Notes: generated by a model from the letters alone, not told the origin. DNA of 64,000 nucleotides from an uncultured Lachnospiraceae bacterium (GCA_910588215.1 CAJUQJ010000017.1:1-64000); one strand, 5' to 3'. Shown: positions 42,930 to 53,063, counted from the first letter of the stretch. A program made the numbers and translations.

Positions 42930-43613
42930 ATGAATACACAACTTATAATTGACTATTTATCTTCCCTAAGCATGAATAATGACCGTGAGTGGTATCACGC
43001 AAACAAGGACAGTTACAAGATGGCAAATGCTGAATTTGAGAAACTGCTCCAGGCCTTGATACTGGAAATCGGGAAATTTGACAGCAGCATTTTGCATAAC
43101 GATCCCAAAGACCTTACGTTTAAGATCGTAAGGGACACCCGGTTCAGCCATGACAAGTCACCTTATAATCCTGCGTTTCGTGCTCATATATCCTCAAAAG
43201 GAAAATTGCCTGTTCCTGTCGGTTACTATCTTATGATAAAGCCAGGCGATCGATCTTTCCTGGGAGGTGGATTGTTTGCAGATATGTTTAAGGATGCGAC
43301 AACGATGATACGGGATCATATTGCCCGGCATGGCGAAGAATGGGAAGAAGTGATTCATGAGCCGGAGTTTGCAAAGCATTTCACCGTACAGGGAACGGCG
43401 TTGAAGAATGTTCCGGCGGGGTATGATAAAGTACACCCGCAGGCAGAGTACCTGAAATTTAAGAGCTGGTATTTAGAGTACCCGCTAAAGGATGAAGAAG
43501 TGAAAGATGTAGAAGCATTTCTTGAAAAATCAGTGGCGCTTTTCCGGATCATGAAACCTTTTAACGACTATTTGAACAAAGCGCTTGCAGACTTTCAAAT
43601 GCCTACAAGATAA
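42930..43613 (+). CDS. DUF2461 domain protein
   Basis: A 227-residue DUF2461 (TIGR02453) protein: NNDREWYHANKDSYKMA at the start, then KDLTFKIVRDTRFSHDKSPYNPAFRAHIS, GGLFADMF and VHPQAEYLKFKSWYLEYPL. The family is widespread and uncharacterised. ATG 42930 follows AAGGAG. A strong hairpin follows the gene. Confidence 0.92.
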   Translation: MNTQLIIDYLSSLSMNNDREWYHANKDSYKMANAEFEKLLQALILEIGKFDSSILHNDPKDLTFKIVRDTRFSHDKSPYNPAFRAHISSKGKLPVPVGYYLMIKPGDRSFLGGGLFADMFKDATTMIRDHIARHGEEWEEVIHEPEFAKHFTVQGTALKNVPAGYDKVHPQAEYLKFKSWYLEYPLKDEEVKDVEAFLEKSVALFRIMKPFNDYLNKALADFQMPTR

Positions 43614-43637
43614 AGAGATGATCAGTGTGAAGTATAA

Positions 43638-43674
43638 ACCCGACCTATCCGGCAGTCAGCCGAATAGGCCGGGT
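43638..43674. terminator. Hairpin between convergent DUF2461 and GH31 genes
   Basis: ACCCGACCTATCCGGC (43638-43653) pairs with GCCGAATAGGCCGGGT (43659-43674) with two mismatches and a five-base loop. T runs are weak, so it may serve either direction. Confidence 0.65.
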
Positions 43675-43710
43675 ATCACTTTATAAATTAAGCGGCTTTG
43701 GGATAGCCAG

Positions 43711-45735
43711 TCAAAGAAGTGTAAATACAGGCATATAATCGATGGGCGCATCCACGTTGACAACGCGGTTTCCTTCATAGACCGTACCTGTGGAAGTCAA
43801 CATCCAGCGGCCTTCCGGCAGATAGACATCGCGCCTGAATTCATGAAGGTGCAGGATCGGTGCTACCAGATATTTATCGCCGAACATATATTGATCCTGA
43901 AGCTTCCAGCATCTGGCATCCTGCGGGAACTCATAGAACATAGCCCGCAGCAGTGGGGAACCGTTTAAGTGTGCCTCCTCGAAGAGTGCTTTGATATAAT
44001 CGTGCAGGGAGATGCGAAGATCATAATACTTCTTCATGATGGCATAGTTTTCCTCTCCGTAACTCCACAATTCATTGGGCTGTCCGGTGTGCAGGTAGCC
44101 GCCGCCCCAGTCACGGGTATCCAGCGGCGGGATGTTAAAGGGACCACGGTCCCCGTGCATCCGCAGTACCGGAGAATAAACGGCGAACTGATACCAGCGG
44201 ATCAGCAGCTGCCTAAAGTCAGGATCATTGACATCATCGGTCATAAAACCGCCGATATCGGTGGTCCACCAGGGAATGCCGGCCAGACCCATATTCAGGC
44301 CGCACTGCAGCTGATCGGCGAAGGCTTCAAAAGTACTGGGTACATCACCGGACCAGACCACGTTGCCGTATTTCTGGGAGCCGGCCCAGGCACAGCGCAG
44401 CAGATTGACTACCGACTTGTCCTTTTCCCTGTTCATTTCGTCGTAAAAGGTGCGGCTGAACATCTGCGGATAGAGATTGCCGATTTCGAGGGCAGTACCG
44501 TCGCAGTAGCGGTAGTGATCATAGTCATATACGCCGAAATCAGGTTCGGAGTTATCCAGCCAGAAGCCGTCTATACCGTAGTCATAGTAGTTTTTTCGGC
44601 AGACTTCCCATACATACTTGCGCGCCTCCGGATTAAAGGCATCCACTTCCACGCAGTCGCCCTGGAAGTCGTAAGTCTGCGCAGCGCCCCGCTCTGTGCG
44701 GATCAGGAGCCCCTTTTCCAGCATGGGACCGAAATTTTCACTTCTGCGGTCCACAGAAGGCCACACGGATACGATCACCTTGATACCCATGGAATGCAGT
44801 TCGTCCACCATAGCCTTCGGATCCGGCCAGTATTTGGAATCGAATTTCCAGTCACCCTGCACGGTCCAGTGGAAGAAATCAATGACGATCTGGTCGATAT
44901 GGATACCTTCCTTCTGATATTGACGGGCTACGGTCAGCACTTCATCCTGGGTCCGGTAGCGCAGCTTACATTGCCACAGTCCCATCAGGTCATCTGGAAA
45001 CATGCCGGCCCGTCCGGTGACGGCAGTATAATTATATAGAATTTGTTTCGGAGTGTCCGCGGCGGTGATCCAGTAGTCCATCTCCTTGGTGGCATTCGCG
45101 ATCCACTCGTAGTAGTTGCGACCAAAAGTCACGCGTCCAACGGCAGGGTTATTCCACAGGAAACCATAGCCCAGCGAGGATACGGCGAAGGGAACGGAAA
45201 TCTGGGAATTGCGCTGTGCAAGTTCCAGTACGCAGCCCTTTAAGTCCATGCAGTCCTGCTGATATTGACCCATGCCAAAGATCTTTTCTTCCCGGCGGCT
45301 TTCAAACTTAACATTCAGGGAGAATTCTGAACCACCGATAATGCCTTTCCATTCGCGGTTTATGATCTTAAGGCAGCGGCTCTCACGGGAGAGGGTGCCG
45401 TCGTAACTGCGGAAGTATTCGCGCAGGATCAACTGGTCATCTTTATAGAAAGAGATGACGCCTGCAAAATTGACAATGGCTTTCAGTCTTCCGTTGGTGA
45501 TGGTGGCAAGTTCCCTCATGTCGATGGTGCCGTCTCCGACCCAATGATCTTCTTCGGTAATGGTGATCTGGGTATCACATTGTACCGGGGGTTCCGTCAA
45601 GGCCCAATTATTTCCGGTGAAACGGGAATTGATGCGGGTGCGGACGCGCAGGGAATCCTGTCCCCAGGCTTCGATCAGGCCCTGTTCACCTTGATGATAG
45701 AATCGCAATGTACCGTTGTCATTTTCAAATCTCAT
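43711..45735 (-). CDS. Glycoside hydrolase family 31
   Basis: A GH31 enzyme of about 674 residues, the alpha-glucosidase/alpha-xylosidase family. The nucleophile region reads GFWLDNSEPDFG (Asp near residue 394), preceded by the beta-strand IDQIVIDFFHWT and VIVSVWPSV. RMHGDRGPF and the GIPWWTTDIGGF motif complete the active site. No signal peptide is visible, so it should act in the cytoplasm on short imported oligosaccharides. ATG 45735 is placed by AGGAGG. It is divergent from an AraC regulator, its likely controller. Substrate class is not resolvable from sequence alone. Confidence 0.93.
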   Translation of the reverse strand: MRFENDNGTLRFYHQGEQGLIEAWGQDSLRVRTRINSRFTGNNWALTEPPVQCDTQITITEEDHWVGDGTIDMRELATITNGRLKAIVNFAGVISFYKDDQLILREYFRSYDGTLSRESRCLKIINREWKGIIGGSEFSLNVKFESRREEKIFGMGQYQQDCMDLKGCVLELAQRNSQISVPFAVSSLGYGFLWNNPAVGRVTFGRNYYEWIANATKEMDYWITAADTPKQILYNYTAVTGRAGMFPDDLMGLWQCKLRYRTQDEVLTVARQYQKEGIHIDQIVIDFFHWTVQGDWKFDSKYWPDPKAMVDELHSMGIKVIVSVWPSVDRRSENFGPMLEKGLLIRTERGAAQTYDFQGDCVEVDAFNPEARKYVWEVCRKNYYDYGIDGFWLDNSEPDFGVYDYDHYRYCDGTALEIGNLYPQMFSRTFYDEMNREKDKSVVNLLRCAWAGSQKYGNVVWSGDVPSTFEAFADQLQCGLNMGLAGIPWWTTDIGGFMTDDVNDPDFRQLLIRWYQFAVYSPVLRMHGDRGPFNIPPLDTRDWGGGYLHTGQPNELWSYGEENYAIMKKYYDLRISLHDYIKALFEEAHLNGSPLLRAMFYEFPQDARCWKLQDQYMFGDKYLVAPILHLHEFRRDVYLPEGRWMLTSTGTVYEGNRVVNVDAPIDYMPVFTLL

Positions 45736-45813
45736 AATAATCCTCCTGTAAAGTGGTGTGTCCATGTTGCGGTGCGGCATTCCGGATTGCCGGCACTATC
45801 ATATAATGATATA

Positions 45814-45873
45814 ATACTATTGCATAGTCTGTTAAACCACTTAAATACTATTACATATTGATACTATTCTATT
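45814..45873. promoter_or_regulatory. Three direct repeats in the GH31/araC divergent promoter
   Basis: ATACTATTGCATA (45814), ATACTATTACATA (45845) and ATACTATTCTATT (45861) share an ATACTATT core. The first two are 31 bases apart and the last two 16. This is the form expected of AraC-family binding half-sites. Confidence 0.55.
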
Positions 45874-45932
45874 TTGTGACGCCGGATTGCTATAAAGAGC
45901 AGGAACGTAAACAGTGACTGGAGGAGGAACGG

Positions 45933-46847
45933 GTGTCAAACAGGGAAAAAGAAGAGAGAAGGCAGCACAGCACGTCTTTCATACCGTACAGTTATTATGA
46001 ATGCAGGATTCCACATTACTTCAGGAATGTCCCCATGCACTGGCACAGTGAATTTGAGATCAACTATGTTGTACACGGGGAAGGAGAATTCATATGCGGT
46101 AATGACAGATTTGTTGCAAGGCGGGGAGAGATCCTGGTGCTGCCGCCTAATATGCTTCATGCGGCATACCCATCTGCGGGTGGCGAGGTGACTTATCAGG
46201 CGCTGGTCTTTCATCCGGTGATGCTGGGAGCCAACACGCATGACCGCTGTACGGCAGAGTGTATCCGCCCGCTTGTCAACGGGACAATGAGAGTGAGTGT
46301 GCGTATCGGTGAGGATGCCCGGCAGTATGTGCAGATGCGGGAGGCGGTGGAACAGATCTTCGCCTGTGTTACCGGCCTGCGGCCGTTGCCGGATCTGCTG
46401 CTTAAGAGTGAGCTTATGCGCATGTTCTGGCTGTTGGAGACGGATGAGACATGTCTGCGCCGGGAGGATGCAGGGATTGATTATTGTGAGACCATCCGTC
46501 CCGCGCTGGAATACATGGTCAAAAATTTCCGGGAAGATATTACGGTGGCGCAGCTGGCGGGTCTTACGCATCTGAGTGAAAGCTATTTTATGAGCTGTTT
46601 TAAAAAGGCCGTGGGTGTCGGTGCTATCGGGTACTTGGCACAGCTACGTATGAATGCCGCTTGCGAGGCGCTTGCCTGTACAAAAGAGCAGATTTCGGAG
46701 ATAGCACTTGCTTGTGGATACAGTAATCTTTCCAATTTCAACAGGCAGTTTAAGAAGGTAACCGGTTTTGCACCGAAAACATACAGAGAGCAGAATGCGC
46801 GGCAATGGTCTGCTGAATTACTTGCGCTACGCAGGCATTCTTCCTGA
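45933..46847 (+). CDS. AraC family transcriptional regulator
   Basis: A 304-residue regulator: an N-terminal cupin sensor domain (HWHSEFEINYVVHGEGEFICG) and a C-terminal double helix-turn-helix (ITVAQLAGLTHLSESYFMSCFKKAVG and ISEIALACGYSNLSNFNRQFKKVTG). It probably senses a sugar and controls the divergent GH31 gene. The start is GTG 45933 behind GGAGGA. Confidence 0.93.
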   Translation: MSNREKEERRQHSTSFIPYSYYECRIPHYFRNVPMHWHSEFEINYVVHGEGEFICGNDRFVARRGEILVLPPNMLHAAYPSAGGEVTYQALVFHPVMLGANTHDRCTAECIRPLVNGTMRVSVRIGEDARQYVQMREAVEQIFACVTGLRPLPDLLLKSELMRMFWLLETDETCLRREDAGIDYCETIRPALEYMVKNFREDITVAQLAGLTHLSESYFMSCFKKAVGVGAIGYLAQLRMNAACEALACTKEQISEIALACGYSNLSNFNRQFKKVTGFAPKTYREQNARQWSAELLALRRHSS

Positions 46848-46910
46848 AAAGAGCAACGATGTCATGAAAGCGTATCACAATATCTTCGTAGCAAGGTAGA
46901 GGGGCAGTGT

Positions 46911-47237
46911 TCAGAAAATAAACTGTACAAGAAGCATATAGCAGATCGTACCACCGGCAATTGACCAAAGCATTTGGCGTTTCCATAGATGCAGTCCCAC
47001 TACAACAAGTATGGCAGCCAATTCCGGCAGACCGTGGCTGCCTGATAAGAAGCTGACATTTTTGAGACAGTAGACGACCAGCATACCGAAGATGGCAGCC
47101 GGAAGCGCTTTTCCTAAATACTGTATATATCCGGGCGTCGGCTTCCTGGAGGAAAACAGCAGGAAGGGCAGAAATCTTGTAGCCATGGTGCCGAGTGCAC
47201 AGAGGGCGATGGTAATGACCTGTTGAGTTAATGTCAT
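46911..47237 (-). CDS. azlD: Branched-chain amino acid export subunit AzlD
   Basis: A protein of 108 residues with four membrane segments, of the AzlD family: MATRFLPFLLFSSRKPTPGYIQYLGKALPAAIFGMLVVYCL. With AzlC it forms an exporter of branched-chain amino acids or analogues. It overlaps azlC by four bases. Confidence 0.88.
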   Translation of the reverse strand: MTLTQQVITIALCALGTMATRFLPFLLFSSRKPTPGYIQYLGKALPAAIFGMLVVYCLKNVSFLSGSHGLPELAAILVVVGLHLWKRQMLWSIAGGTICYMLLVQFIF

Positions 47238-47977
47238 ATCATGTCACCTGCCTTTTCAATTGGTTTGCGAAACAGTGTCAGCAGCAACAGGATGCAGACC
47301 ATTGTGGGAATCAGGAAGGAATCCGATCCGCAGATAAGAAGACAGACTACGGAGGCAAGCACACCGATAACGGCGGTATAGTGTTTCCTTTCTTTGAGCC
47401 ATTGTTCGAGGAAGATGACAACAAACATTGCCGTCATGACAAAATCCAGCCCTTCCGTATTAAAGGAGATCAGGGAGCCCAATATGCCGCCGAGAGCAGC
47501 GCCTGTCACCCAGTAGATCTGATCGTACAGGGTTACAAAGAACATGAACCAGCCACGGTCTATGTCTTCGGGAATTTGAGCAGAGCAGTTGATCGAAAAG
47601 CTTTCGTCGCACATGCCGAAAATAAGATAGATCTTTTTCAGGCCTGTACCCTTAAATTTGTCCAGCATGGAGATCCCGTAGAAAAGATGCCTGGCCTGTA
47701 TCATTAACGCCATGATAAGGGTCTGTACCGGGGCAAAGGCAGAGAGCAGCATTTCCACCGCCACAAATTCCAGGGAGCCGCCGAAGATGGCCATACTCAT
47801 AAACAAGGGGTAGAGAAAGTTGAAACCGGATACATTCATGTAGACACCGTAGGTTATGCCCAGAAACCAGAATCCTGCAAAGATCGGAATGGTAGGCGGG
47901 AAAGCCTGGCGGGCGGCCTGTCGTATCTTTTGTCTGTTTTGTCCGGAAGATAGATTATCATAGGAGTTGTTATTCAT
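47234..47977 (-). CDS. azlC: Branched-chain amino acid export subunit AzlC
   Basis: A protein of 247 residues of the AzlC/LIV-E family: FPPTIPIFAGFWFLGITYGVYMN, GSLEFVAVEMLLSA, the RHLFYGISML motif and a late membrane region. ATG 47977 is placed by GAGGTG upstream; a longer frame from 48025 lacks one. Overlaps azlD at its end. Confidence 0.9.
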   Translation of the reverse strand: MNNNSYDNLSSGQNRQKIRQAARQAFPPTIPIFAGFWFLGITYGVYMNVSGFNFLYPLFMSMAIFGGSLEFVAVEMLLSAFAPVQTLIMALMIQARHLFYGISMLDKFKGTGLKKIYLIFGMCDESFSINCSAQIPEDIDRGWFMFFVTLYDQIYWVTGAALGGILGSLISFNTEGLDFVMTAMFVVIFLEQWLKERKHYTAVIGVLASVVCLLICGSDSFLIPTMVCILLLLTLFRKPIEKAGDMI

Positions 47978-48131
47978 AAGTACACCTCGGGGATGGCAAG
48001 TTTGGCACTTTAGGTATTTTAACATGGATTTTTGCAGGTTTCAATTATGAGAACGATTTTTTGACAGATATTAGATGAGCAGGGGCTAATATTTATGGTG
48101 CCATTTAAGGAGAGTTGAGTGATTTTGAATG

Positions 48132-48161
48132 TTGCGGAAAGAAGACACTAACTGTTATAAT
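48132..48161 (+). promoter_or_regulatory. Candidate promoter of the ABC operon
   Basis: TTGCGG (48132-48137) and TATAAT (48156-48161) are 18 bases apart, 36 bases before the ATPase start. Confidence 0.45.
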
Positions 48162-48197
48162 GAAACTGCAAACCAGAGGAAAAGAAGGTATGGCAAG

Positions 48198-48902
48198 ATG
48201 AGTTCGTTTGTGGAATTTAAGGATGTGGGTAAGATATATCATATGGGTGAGGTTGACATTGAGGCGCTTAAGAATGTCAATTTTACCATTGAAAAAGGTG
48301 AGTTTTGTGTTGTGGTGGGCGCTTCCGGCGCGGGCAAGACGACGATCCTGAATATATTAGGGGGTATGGATGGTCTGACTTCCGGACAGGTTTTATTGGA
48401 CGGAAACGAGATCTCCGCTTATAACAAAAAGCAGCTGACAGCTTACAGACGGTATGATATCGGGTTCGTATTTCAGTTCTATAATCTGGTTCAGAATCTG
48501 ACGGCTCTTGAGAATGTGGAGCTGGCGGCACAGATCTGCAAGAATCCCCTGGATGCCGGGACGGTGCTTGAGATGGTTGGCCTGAAGGAGCGGGAGAACA
48601 ATTTTCCGGCGCAGCTTTCCGGCGGAGAGCAGCAGAGAGTAGCGATCGCCAGAGCACTGGCGAAGAATCCGAAGCTTCTGCTCTGCGATGAACCAACGGG
48701 GGCGCTGGACTATAACACCGGCAAGGCTGTCTTGAAGCTTCTTCAGGATGCCTGCAGGAAGAAGGGAATGACAGTAGTAGTCATTACGCATAATCAGGCG
48801 TTGACTGCCATGGCTGATCGGGTCATCACGGTGAAGAGCGGGACTGTGTGGAAGATGGAGATGAATGAACATATTGTTCCGGTAGAGGATATTGAGTGGT
48901 AG
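48198..48902 (+). CDS. ABC transporter ATP-binding protein, MacB/LolD-like
   Basis: An ATPase of 234 residues: VGASGAGKTTILNILGG (Walker A), FVFQFYNLVQNLTALENV (Q-loop), LSGGEQQRVAIARALA (signature), LLLCDEPTGALD (Walker B), VVVITHN (H-loop). The layout is that of MacB/LolD-type ATPases that drive FtsX-fold permeases. It is followed after 73 bases by its permease. ATG 48198 is preferred to the in-frame 48129. The substrate may be a peptide or cell-wall-active compound; this is inferred. Confidence 0.94.
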   Translation: MSSFVEFKDVGKIYHMGEVDIEALKNVNFTIEKGEFCVVVGASGAGKTTILNILGGMDGLTSGQVLLDGNEISAYNKKQLTAYRRYDIGFVFQFYNLVQNLTALENVELAAQICKNPLDAGTVLEMVGLKERENNFPAQLSGGEQQRVAIARALAKNPKLLLCDEPTGALDYNTGKAVLKLLQDACRKKGMTVVVITHNQALTAMADRVITVKSGTVWKMEMNEHIVPVEDIEW

Positions 48903-48975
48903 AGTATTGTAATGATTCAGTCTTAGGTAATGAAGACTGAAATAGTGCAGAATACTTATTGCAGGAGTCAGATCT

Positions 48976-51900
48976 ATGAGCAACGGAATGTTCAAAACAA
49001 CGATCAGAGAGATAAAGGGAAGTCTTGGACGTTATATGGCGATTCTGGCGATCGTAATGCTGGGGGTAGGATTGTTCATGGGATTGAAGACGACTACTCC
49101 GGCTATGATCATTACGGAGAACGACTATCTGGCCGAACAGGATTTCTTTGATTTTCGGCTGCTGTCCACGGTGGGATTTGATGAAGAGGCTGTGTCGGAA
49201 GTTGTGTCGCTGAATGAGATCGCTGATGCGGAAGGGGCAGTATCGGTTGACGTACTTTGTTCTTTCGGGGAAGGTAATGAATCGGTCTATAAGATCCATA
49301 CAGTGCCGGAGAAGATCAACCGGGTGGTAGTGACTGCCGGTAGAATGCCCGAGGCTGCGGACGAGTGTTTGCTGGATGCTGCTCTGTATGGGGAGGAAGC
49401 ACTCGGCAGCCAGATCACCGTGACGGACAGTAATGAGGAAGATACGTTGGAGATGTTTCGGGAGCGTACGTTTACGGCGGTGGGTATCGTGCGTTCTCCT
49501 TATTATATTAATTTTGAGCGGGGGACCACTTCGATCGGTGACGGCAAGATTACCGCGTTTCTTTATGTGCAGGAAGAGGCATTTGACTGTGATTATCTGA
49601 CAGAAATATATGCCACGACCAAGCTGAAATATAAAGTGTATACGGATGAGTATGAGGATTACATTGATGGATTGCAGGGGAAGATAGAGGACATCGCCCA
49701 TGATCTCACTGTGAAGCGGTATGAACGGGTCATCGTGGAAGCGCAGGATAAGATTGAAGAGGCGCAGACAGAACTTGATGATAAAAGAACAGAGGCCAGG
49801 GAGGAATTGGATGACGCCTGGCAGAAGACCCTGGATGGTGAGCAGGAACTTGCGGATGGGGAACAGGAGATCTTGGACGCTGAGAAGAAGATCGCAGACG
49901 GGGAGCAGGAGATTGCGGACGGGGAACAGGAACTGATAGACGGTGAGCAGGAGATTGCGGATGGCGAGAAAGAGATCGCGGAGAAAGAACCTGAACTTCT
50001 GGATGCAGAGAAGGAAGTCAGTCTTCATGAATGGGAGATTTTTGCCAATGGACAGGAGCTTCTGATCGCCAGAGATAAATTGGAACAGGGCAAGCGTGAA
50101 CTGGAGGAGAAGTCCGCCAAGCTGCATGAGCAGGAAGCGCAGGTACTTGAGAAAGAAGCAGAGCTGAAAGAGAAAGAGGCGCAGCTGCGTGTACAGTTGG
50201 AGGCTTTGCCCGGTCAGAAGGAAGAGCTGGAGAAGAAGGAAGCAGAGATCACGTCCGGACTGGAGCAGTTGGAGCAATGGTATGCTTATGCGCTTTCGCA
50301 GGCGCCGGATGAAGAGTCGCGGAATGCAGTTACAGCGGAATATGAACAGAAAAAGGCGGAACTTACGGCGGCGCTTGCACAGATTTCATCCATGAAAGCA
50401 GAGCTGGAACAGGGAATTGAGCAGTTGCAGAGTGGTCTTGCACAGATACAGGCAGGCCTGGCACAGATACAGGTGGGAAAAGGTGAATTTGAGGAAGGAA
50501 AACGCCAGATCACAGAAGCAATGGAGGAGATCGCCTTTCAGGAGCAGCTTCTTTTGGAAGCGGAGGCAGAGCTTATGTCTGCCGAGGAACAGGTAAAGCA
50601 GGCCCGGAACGAACTGGAGGATGGAAAGGCGAAACTTGCACAGGCGAAGCTTGATTTAGAAGAGGGCAGAGCCGAATTGGAACAGGGCAGGCTCGATCTG
50701 GCGCAGGCCAGAAGGGATGTGGCAGATGCGAAAGTAGAGCTGGCAGAAGGAAAGGAAGATCTGGAAGAGGGAAAAGCAGAGCTTGCAGATGCAAGAATAG
50801 AATACGCGGATGCGGAGAATGAATTTGAGGAAGAGGTCGCAGATGCGCAGCGTAAGATTGATGATGCGCGAAAAGAACTGGCTAAGATCGGGGAGCCGGA
50901 CGATTATGTACTGACCAGGGATACGAATATTGGTTATGCTTGTTATGAGAGTGATTCCAGTATCGTTGCGGCTATCGCCAATGTGTTTCCCGTATTTTTC
51001 TTCCTGGTGGCGGCGTTGATCTGTATGACGACTATGAACCGGATGGTGGAGGAGCAGAGAACCCAGATCGGTGTGTTAAAGGCTTTGGGATATGGCAATG
51101 CAGCGATCATGGGAAAATATCTGTTTTATGCCGGATCGGCAGCGGCGGTCGGTGCAGTGTTTGGCTGTGTGGTCGGTACATGGCTGTTTCCGCGTGTTAT
51201 CTGGATGGGATACGGCATTATGTACAGCATGGGTGATATTCAGTACTATTTTGATATTCCGATGGCTCTGCTTTCGCTTACGGCAGCGCTTTTATGCTCC
51301 ATGGGTGCTGCATATTTTTCCTGCAGACATGAACTGCAGGGGGTGCCGGCAGGTTTGATCCGTCCGAAATCGCCAAGAAGCGGGAAACGGATCTTCTTAG
51401 AAAGAATCCCTCTGATCTGGAGCCGGCTTAAATTTCTGCACAAGGTTTCAATCAGAAATATTATACGGTATAAGAAACGGTTCTTTATGATGATCCTGGG
51501 AATCAGTGGTTGCACTGCGCTTCTCCTTACCGGATTTGGTATCAAGGATTCGGTGACGAATGTGGCAGATATGCAGTATGGCGAAGTACAGACCTATGAT
51601 ATCGGGATTACTTATTCAGATAGGATACAGGATTCGGATCGGGAGGAAATGCTGCAGAAGGCAGGAGATCTGCTGGCGCAGACGACATACCACCACGAAG
51701 AGAGTGTAGAGCTTGAATTTGGCGGAAAAGTTAAATCCATTTACTTGGAAGTGCCGGAGGATGTGGAAGAAATGGGAACATTTTTGAATCTGCATACGAC
51801 GGCGGGAGAATCCATTGCTTATCCTGGCGAGGGAGAGGCAGTACTGACAGAGAAAGTGGCGAAAAATCTGGGGATACGAGTAGGAGATCAGGTAGTCTTC

Positions 51901-52560
51901 CGGGATAATGACAGGAATAGCTTCACGGTGCGGATAGCAGGGCTGTGTGAGAATTTTGTTTATAATTATATCTACGTTAACAAGGAGACCTATACCGGGC
52001 AGATGGGTGTAGAGCCGGAATATAAGAGCGCATACACATTGGTGCAAGATGGTGTGGACGTTCATGAGGCAGCGGCTGTGTTATCGGATATGGATAATGT
52101 GCTGGCGGTCTCTGTCACGGTAGATATGCGGCAGCGTATCGCGACTATGATGGAGAGTATGGACTATATTGTATTCCTGATCATTGCCTGTGCCGGGTGC
52201 CTTGCCTTTATCGTGCTGTACAACTTGACGAACATCAATATCACGGAACGCATTCGGGAGATAGCGACGATCAAGGTCTTAGGGTTTTATGCCAGGGAGA
52301 CGGCTGATTATGTATTCAGGGAAAATCTGGTTCTGACCGCTATGGGAGCAGTGGTAGGACTTATTCTTGGAAAAGGACTACACAGTTTTGTCATGTATGA
52401 GATCAATATTGATATGATCTCTTTTAAGACTATGGTCGCTCCGCTCAGCTATTTGTGGAGTCTGCTGCTCACTTTCGTCTTTGCCATGCTGGTGAACGGA
52501 GTGATGTACTTTAAGTTGGAGAAGATCAATATGGCGGAGTCGCTTAAGTCCATAGAATAG
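48976..52560 (+). CDS. FtsX-like ABC permease with very long coiled coil
   Basis: A 1194-residue permease. The N-terminal span (YMAILAIVMLGVGLFMGLKTT) is followed by an outside domain, then a Glu/Ala/Gln-rich coiled coil of about 400 residues (residues about 235-640) with many short DGEQEIADGE-type heptad repeats. An FtsX domain follows (SIVAAIANVFPVFFFLVAALICMTTMNRMVEEQRTQIGVLKALGY), a second outside domain, and a final FtsX domain near the end. This is a type VII/MacB-fold mechanotransmission permease. The coiled coil may span the cell wall. The repeats are imperfect, so it is an old expansion. Confidence 0.9.
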   Translation: MSNGMFKTTIREIKGSLGRYMAILAIVMLGVGLFMGLKTTTPAMIITENDYLAEQDFFDFRLLSTVGFDEEAVSEVVSLNEIADAEGAVSVDVLCSFGEGNESVYKIHTVPEKINRVVVTAGRMPEAADECLLDAALYGEEALGSQITVTDSNEEDTLEMFRERTFTAVGIVRSPYYINFERGTTSIGDGKITAFLYVQEEAFDCDYLTEIYATTKLKYKVYTDEYEDYIDGLQGKIEDIAHDLTVKRYERVIVEAQDKIEEAQTELDDKRTEAREELDDAWQKTLDGEQELADGEQEILDAEKKIADGEQEIADGEQELIDGEQEIADGEKEIAEKEPELLDAEKEVSLHEWEIFANGQELLIARDKLEQGKRELEEKSAKLHEQEAQVLEKEAELKEKEAQLRVQLEALPGQKEELEKKEAEITSGLEQLEQWYAYALSQAPDEESRNAVTAEYEQKKAELTAALAQISSMKAELEQGIEQLQSGLAQIQAGLAQIQVGKGEFEEGKRQITEAMEEIAFQEQLLLEAEAELMSAEEQVKQARNELEDGKAKLAQAKLDLEEGRAELEQGRLDLAQARRDVADAKVELAEGKEDLEEGKAELADARIEYADAENEFEEEVADAQRKIDDARKELAKIGEPDDYVLTRDTNIGYACYESDSSIVAAIANVFPVFFFLVAALICMTTMNRMVEEQRTQIGVLKALGYGNAAIMGKYLFYAGSAAAVGAVFGCVVGTWLFPRVIWMGYGIMYSMGDIQYYFDIPMALLSLTAALLCSMGAAYFSCRHELQGVPAGLIRPKSPRSGKRIFLERIPLIWSRLKFLHKVSIRNIIRYKKRFFMMILGISGCTALLLTGFGIKDSVTNVADMQYGEVQTYDIGITYSDRIQDSDREEMLQKAGDLLAQTTYHHEESVELEFGGKVKSIYLEVPEDVEEMGTFLNLHTTAGESIAYPGEGEAVLTEKVAKNLGIRVGDQVVFRDNDRNSFTVRIAGLCENFVYNYIYVNKETYTGQMGVEPEYKSAYTLVQDGVDVHEAAAVLSDMDNVLAVSVTVDMRQRIATMMESMDYIVFLIIACAGCLAFIVLYNLTNINITERIREIATIKVLGFYARETADYVFRENLVLTAMGAVVGLILGKGLHSFVMYEINIDMISFKTMVAPLSYLWSLLLTFVFAMLVNGVMYFKLEKINMAESLKSIE

Positions 52561-52694
52561 GGCCTGTTGGATAGAGTGTTTGTTGAAACTGCAGCGGGTA
52601 AATAGTATACTATAACAGACTAAAAATGAAAGAGAAGGCATTGCTCTTGCACGTAAACAGGAGCGGCATAGTTTTGAGAAAGGATATTACCGGT

Positions 52695-53063
52695 ATGGGA
52701 TGTTTGGGAAATTTAATCTGGTTTTTTTGTGGAGGGATCTTGCAGGGACTGTCATGGACACTTGCCGGTCTGCTGTGGTGTATAACGATCATCGGTATTC
52801 CGATTGGCCGACAGTGCTTTAAATTTGCTTCCGTGGCGTTCTTTCCTTTTGGAAAGGAAGTACAATATGGCGGTGGGACCATATCGCTGCTGGCGAATAT
52901 CGTGTGGCTGATCGTCAGCGGGATTCCACTGGCAGTGGGTGCGACAGTGAATGGTCTGCTGCTTTGTATAACGATCATCGGTATCCCTTTTGGCCTGCAG
53001 TGTTTTAAGATCGCAAAACTTGCACTGATGCCGTTTGGTGCGACGATCGTGAGAAATAGTTGA
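52695..53063 (+). CDS. YccF domain protein
   Basis: An inner-membrane protein of 122 residues with two copies of the YccF repeat: GLLWCITIIGIPIGRQCFKFA and GLLLCITIIGIPFGLQCFKIA, each with paired hydrophobic segments. I chose ATG 52695, since family members begin M-x-x-L-G-N-x-I-W; the frame from 52626 adds 23 unsupported residues. Function unknown. Confidence 0.88.
   Translation: MGCLGNLIWFFCGGILQGLSWTLAGLLWCITIIGIPIGRQCFKFASVAFFPFGKEVQYGGGTISLLANIVWLIVSGIPLAVGATVNGLLLCITIIGIPFGLQCFKIAKLALMPFGATIVRNS

Noticed and set aside
48826..50277. 483-codon minus-strand frame opposite the large permease
   Set aside because: It mirrors the coiled-coil coding region; its composition and lack of a start signal mark it as a shadow.
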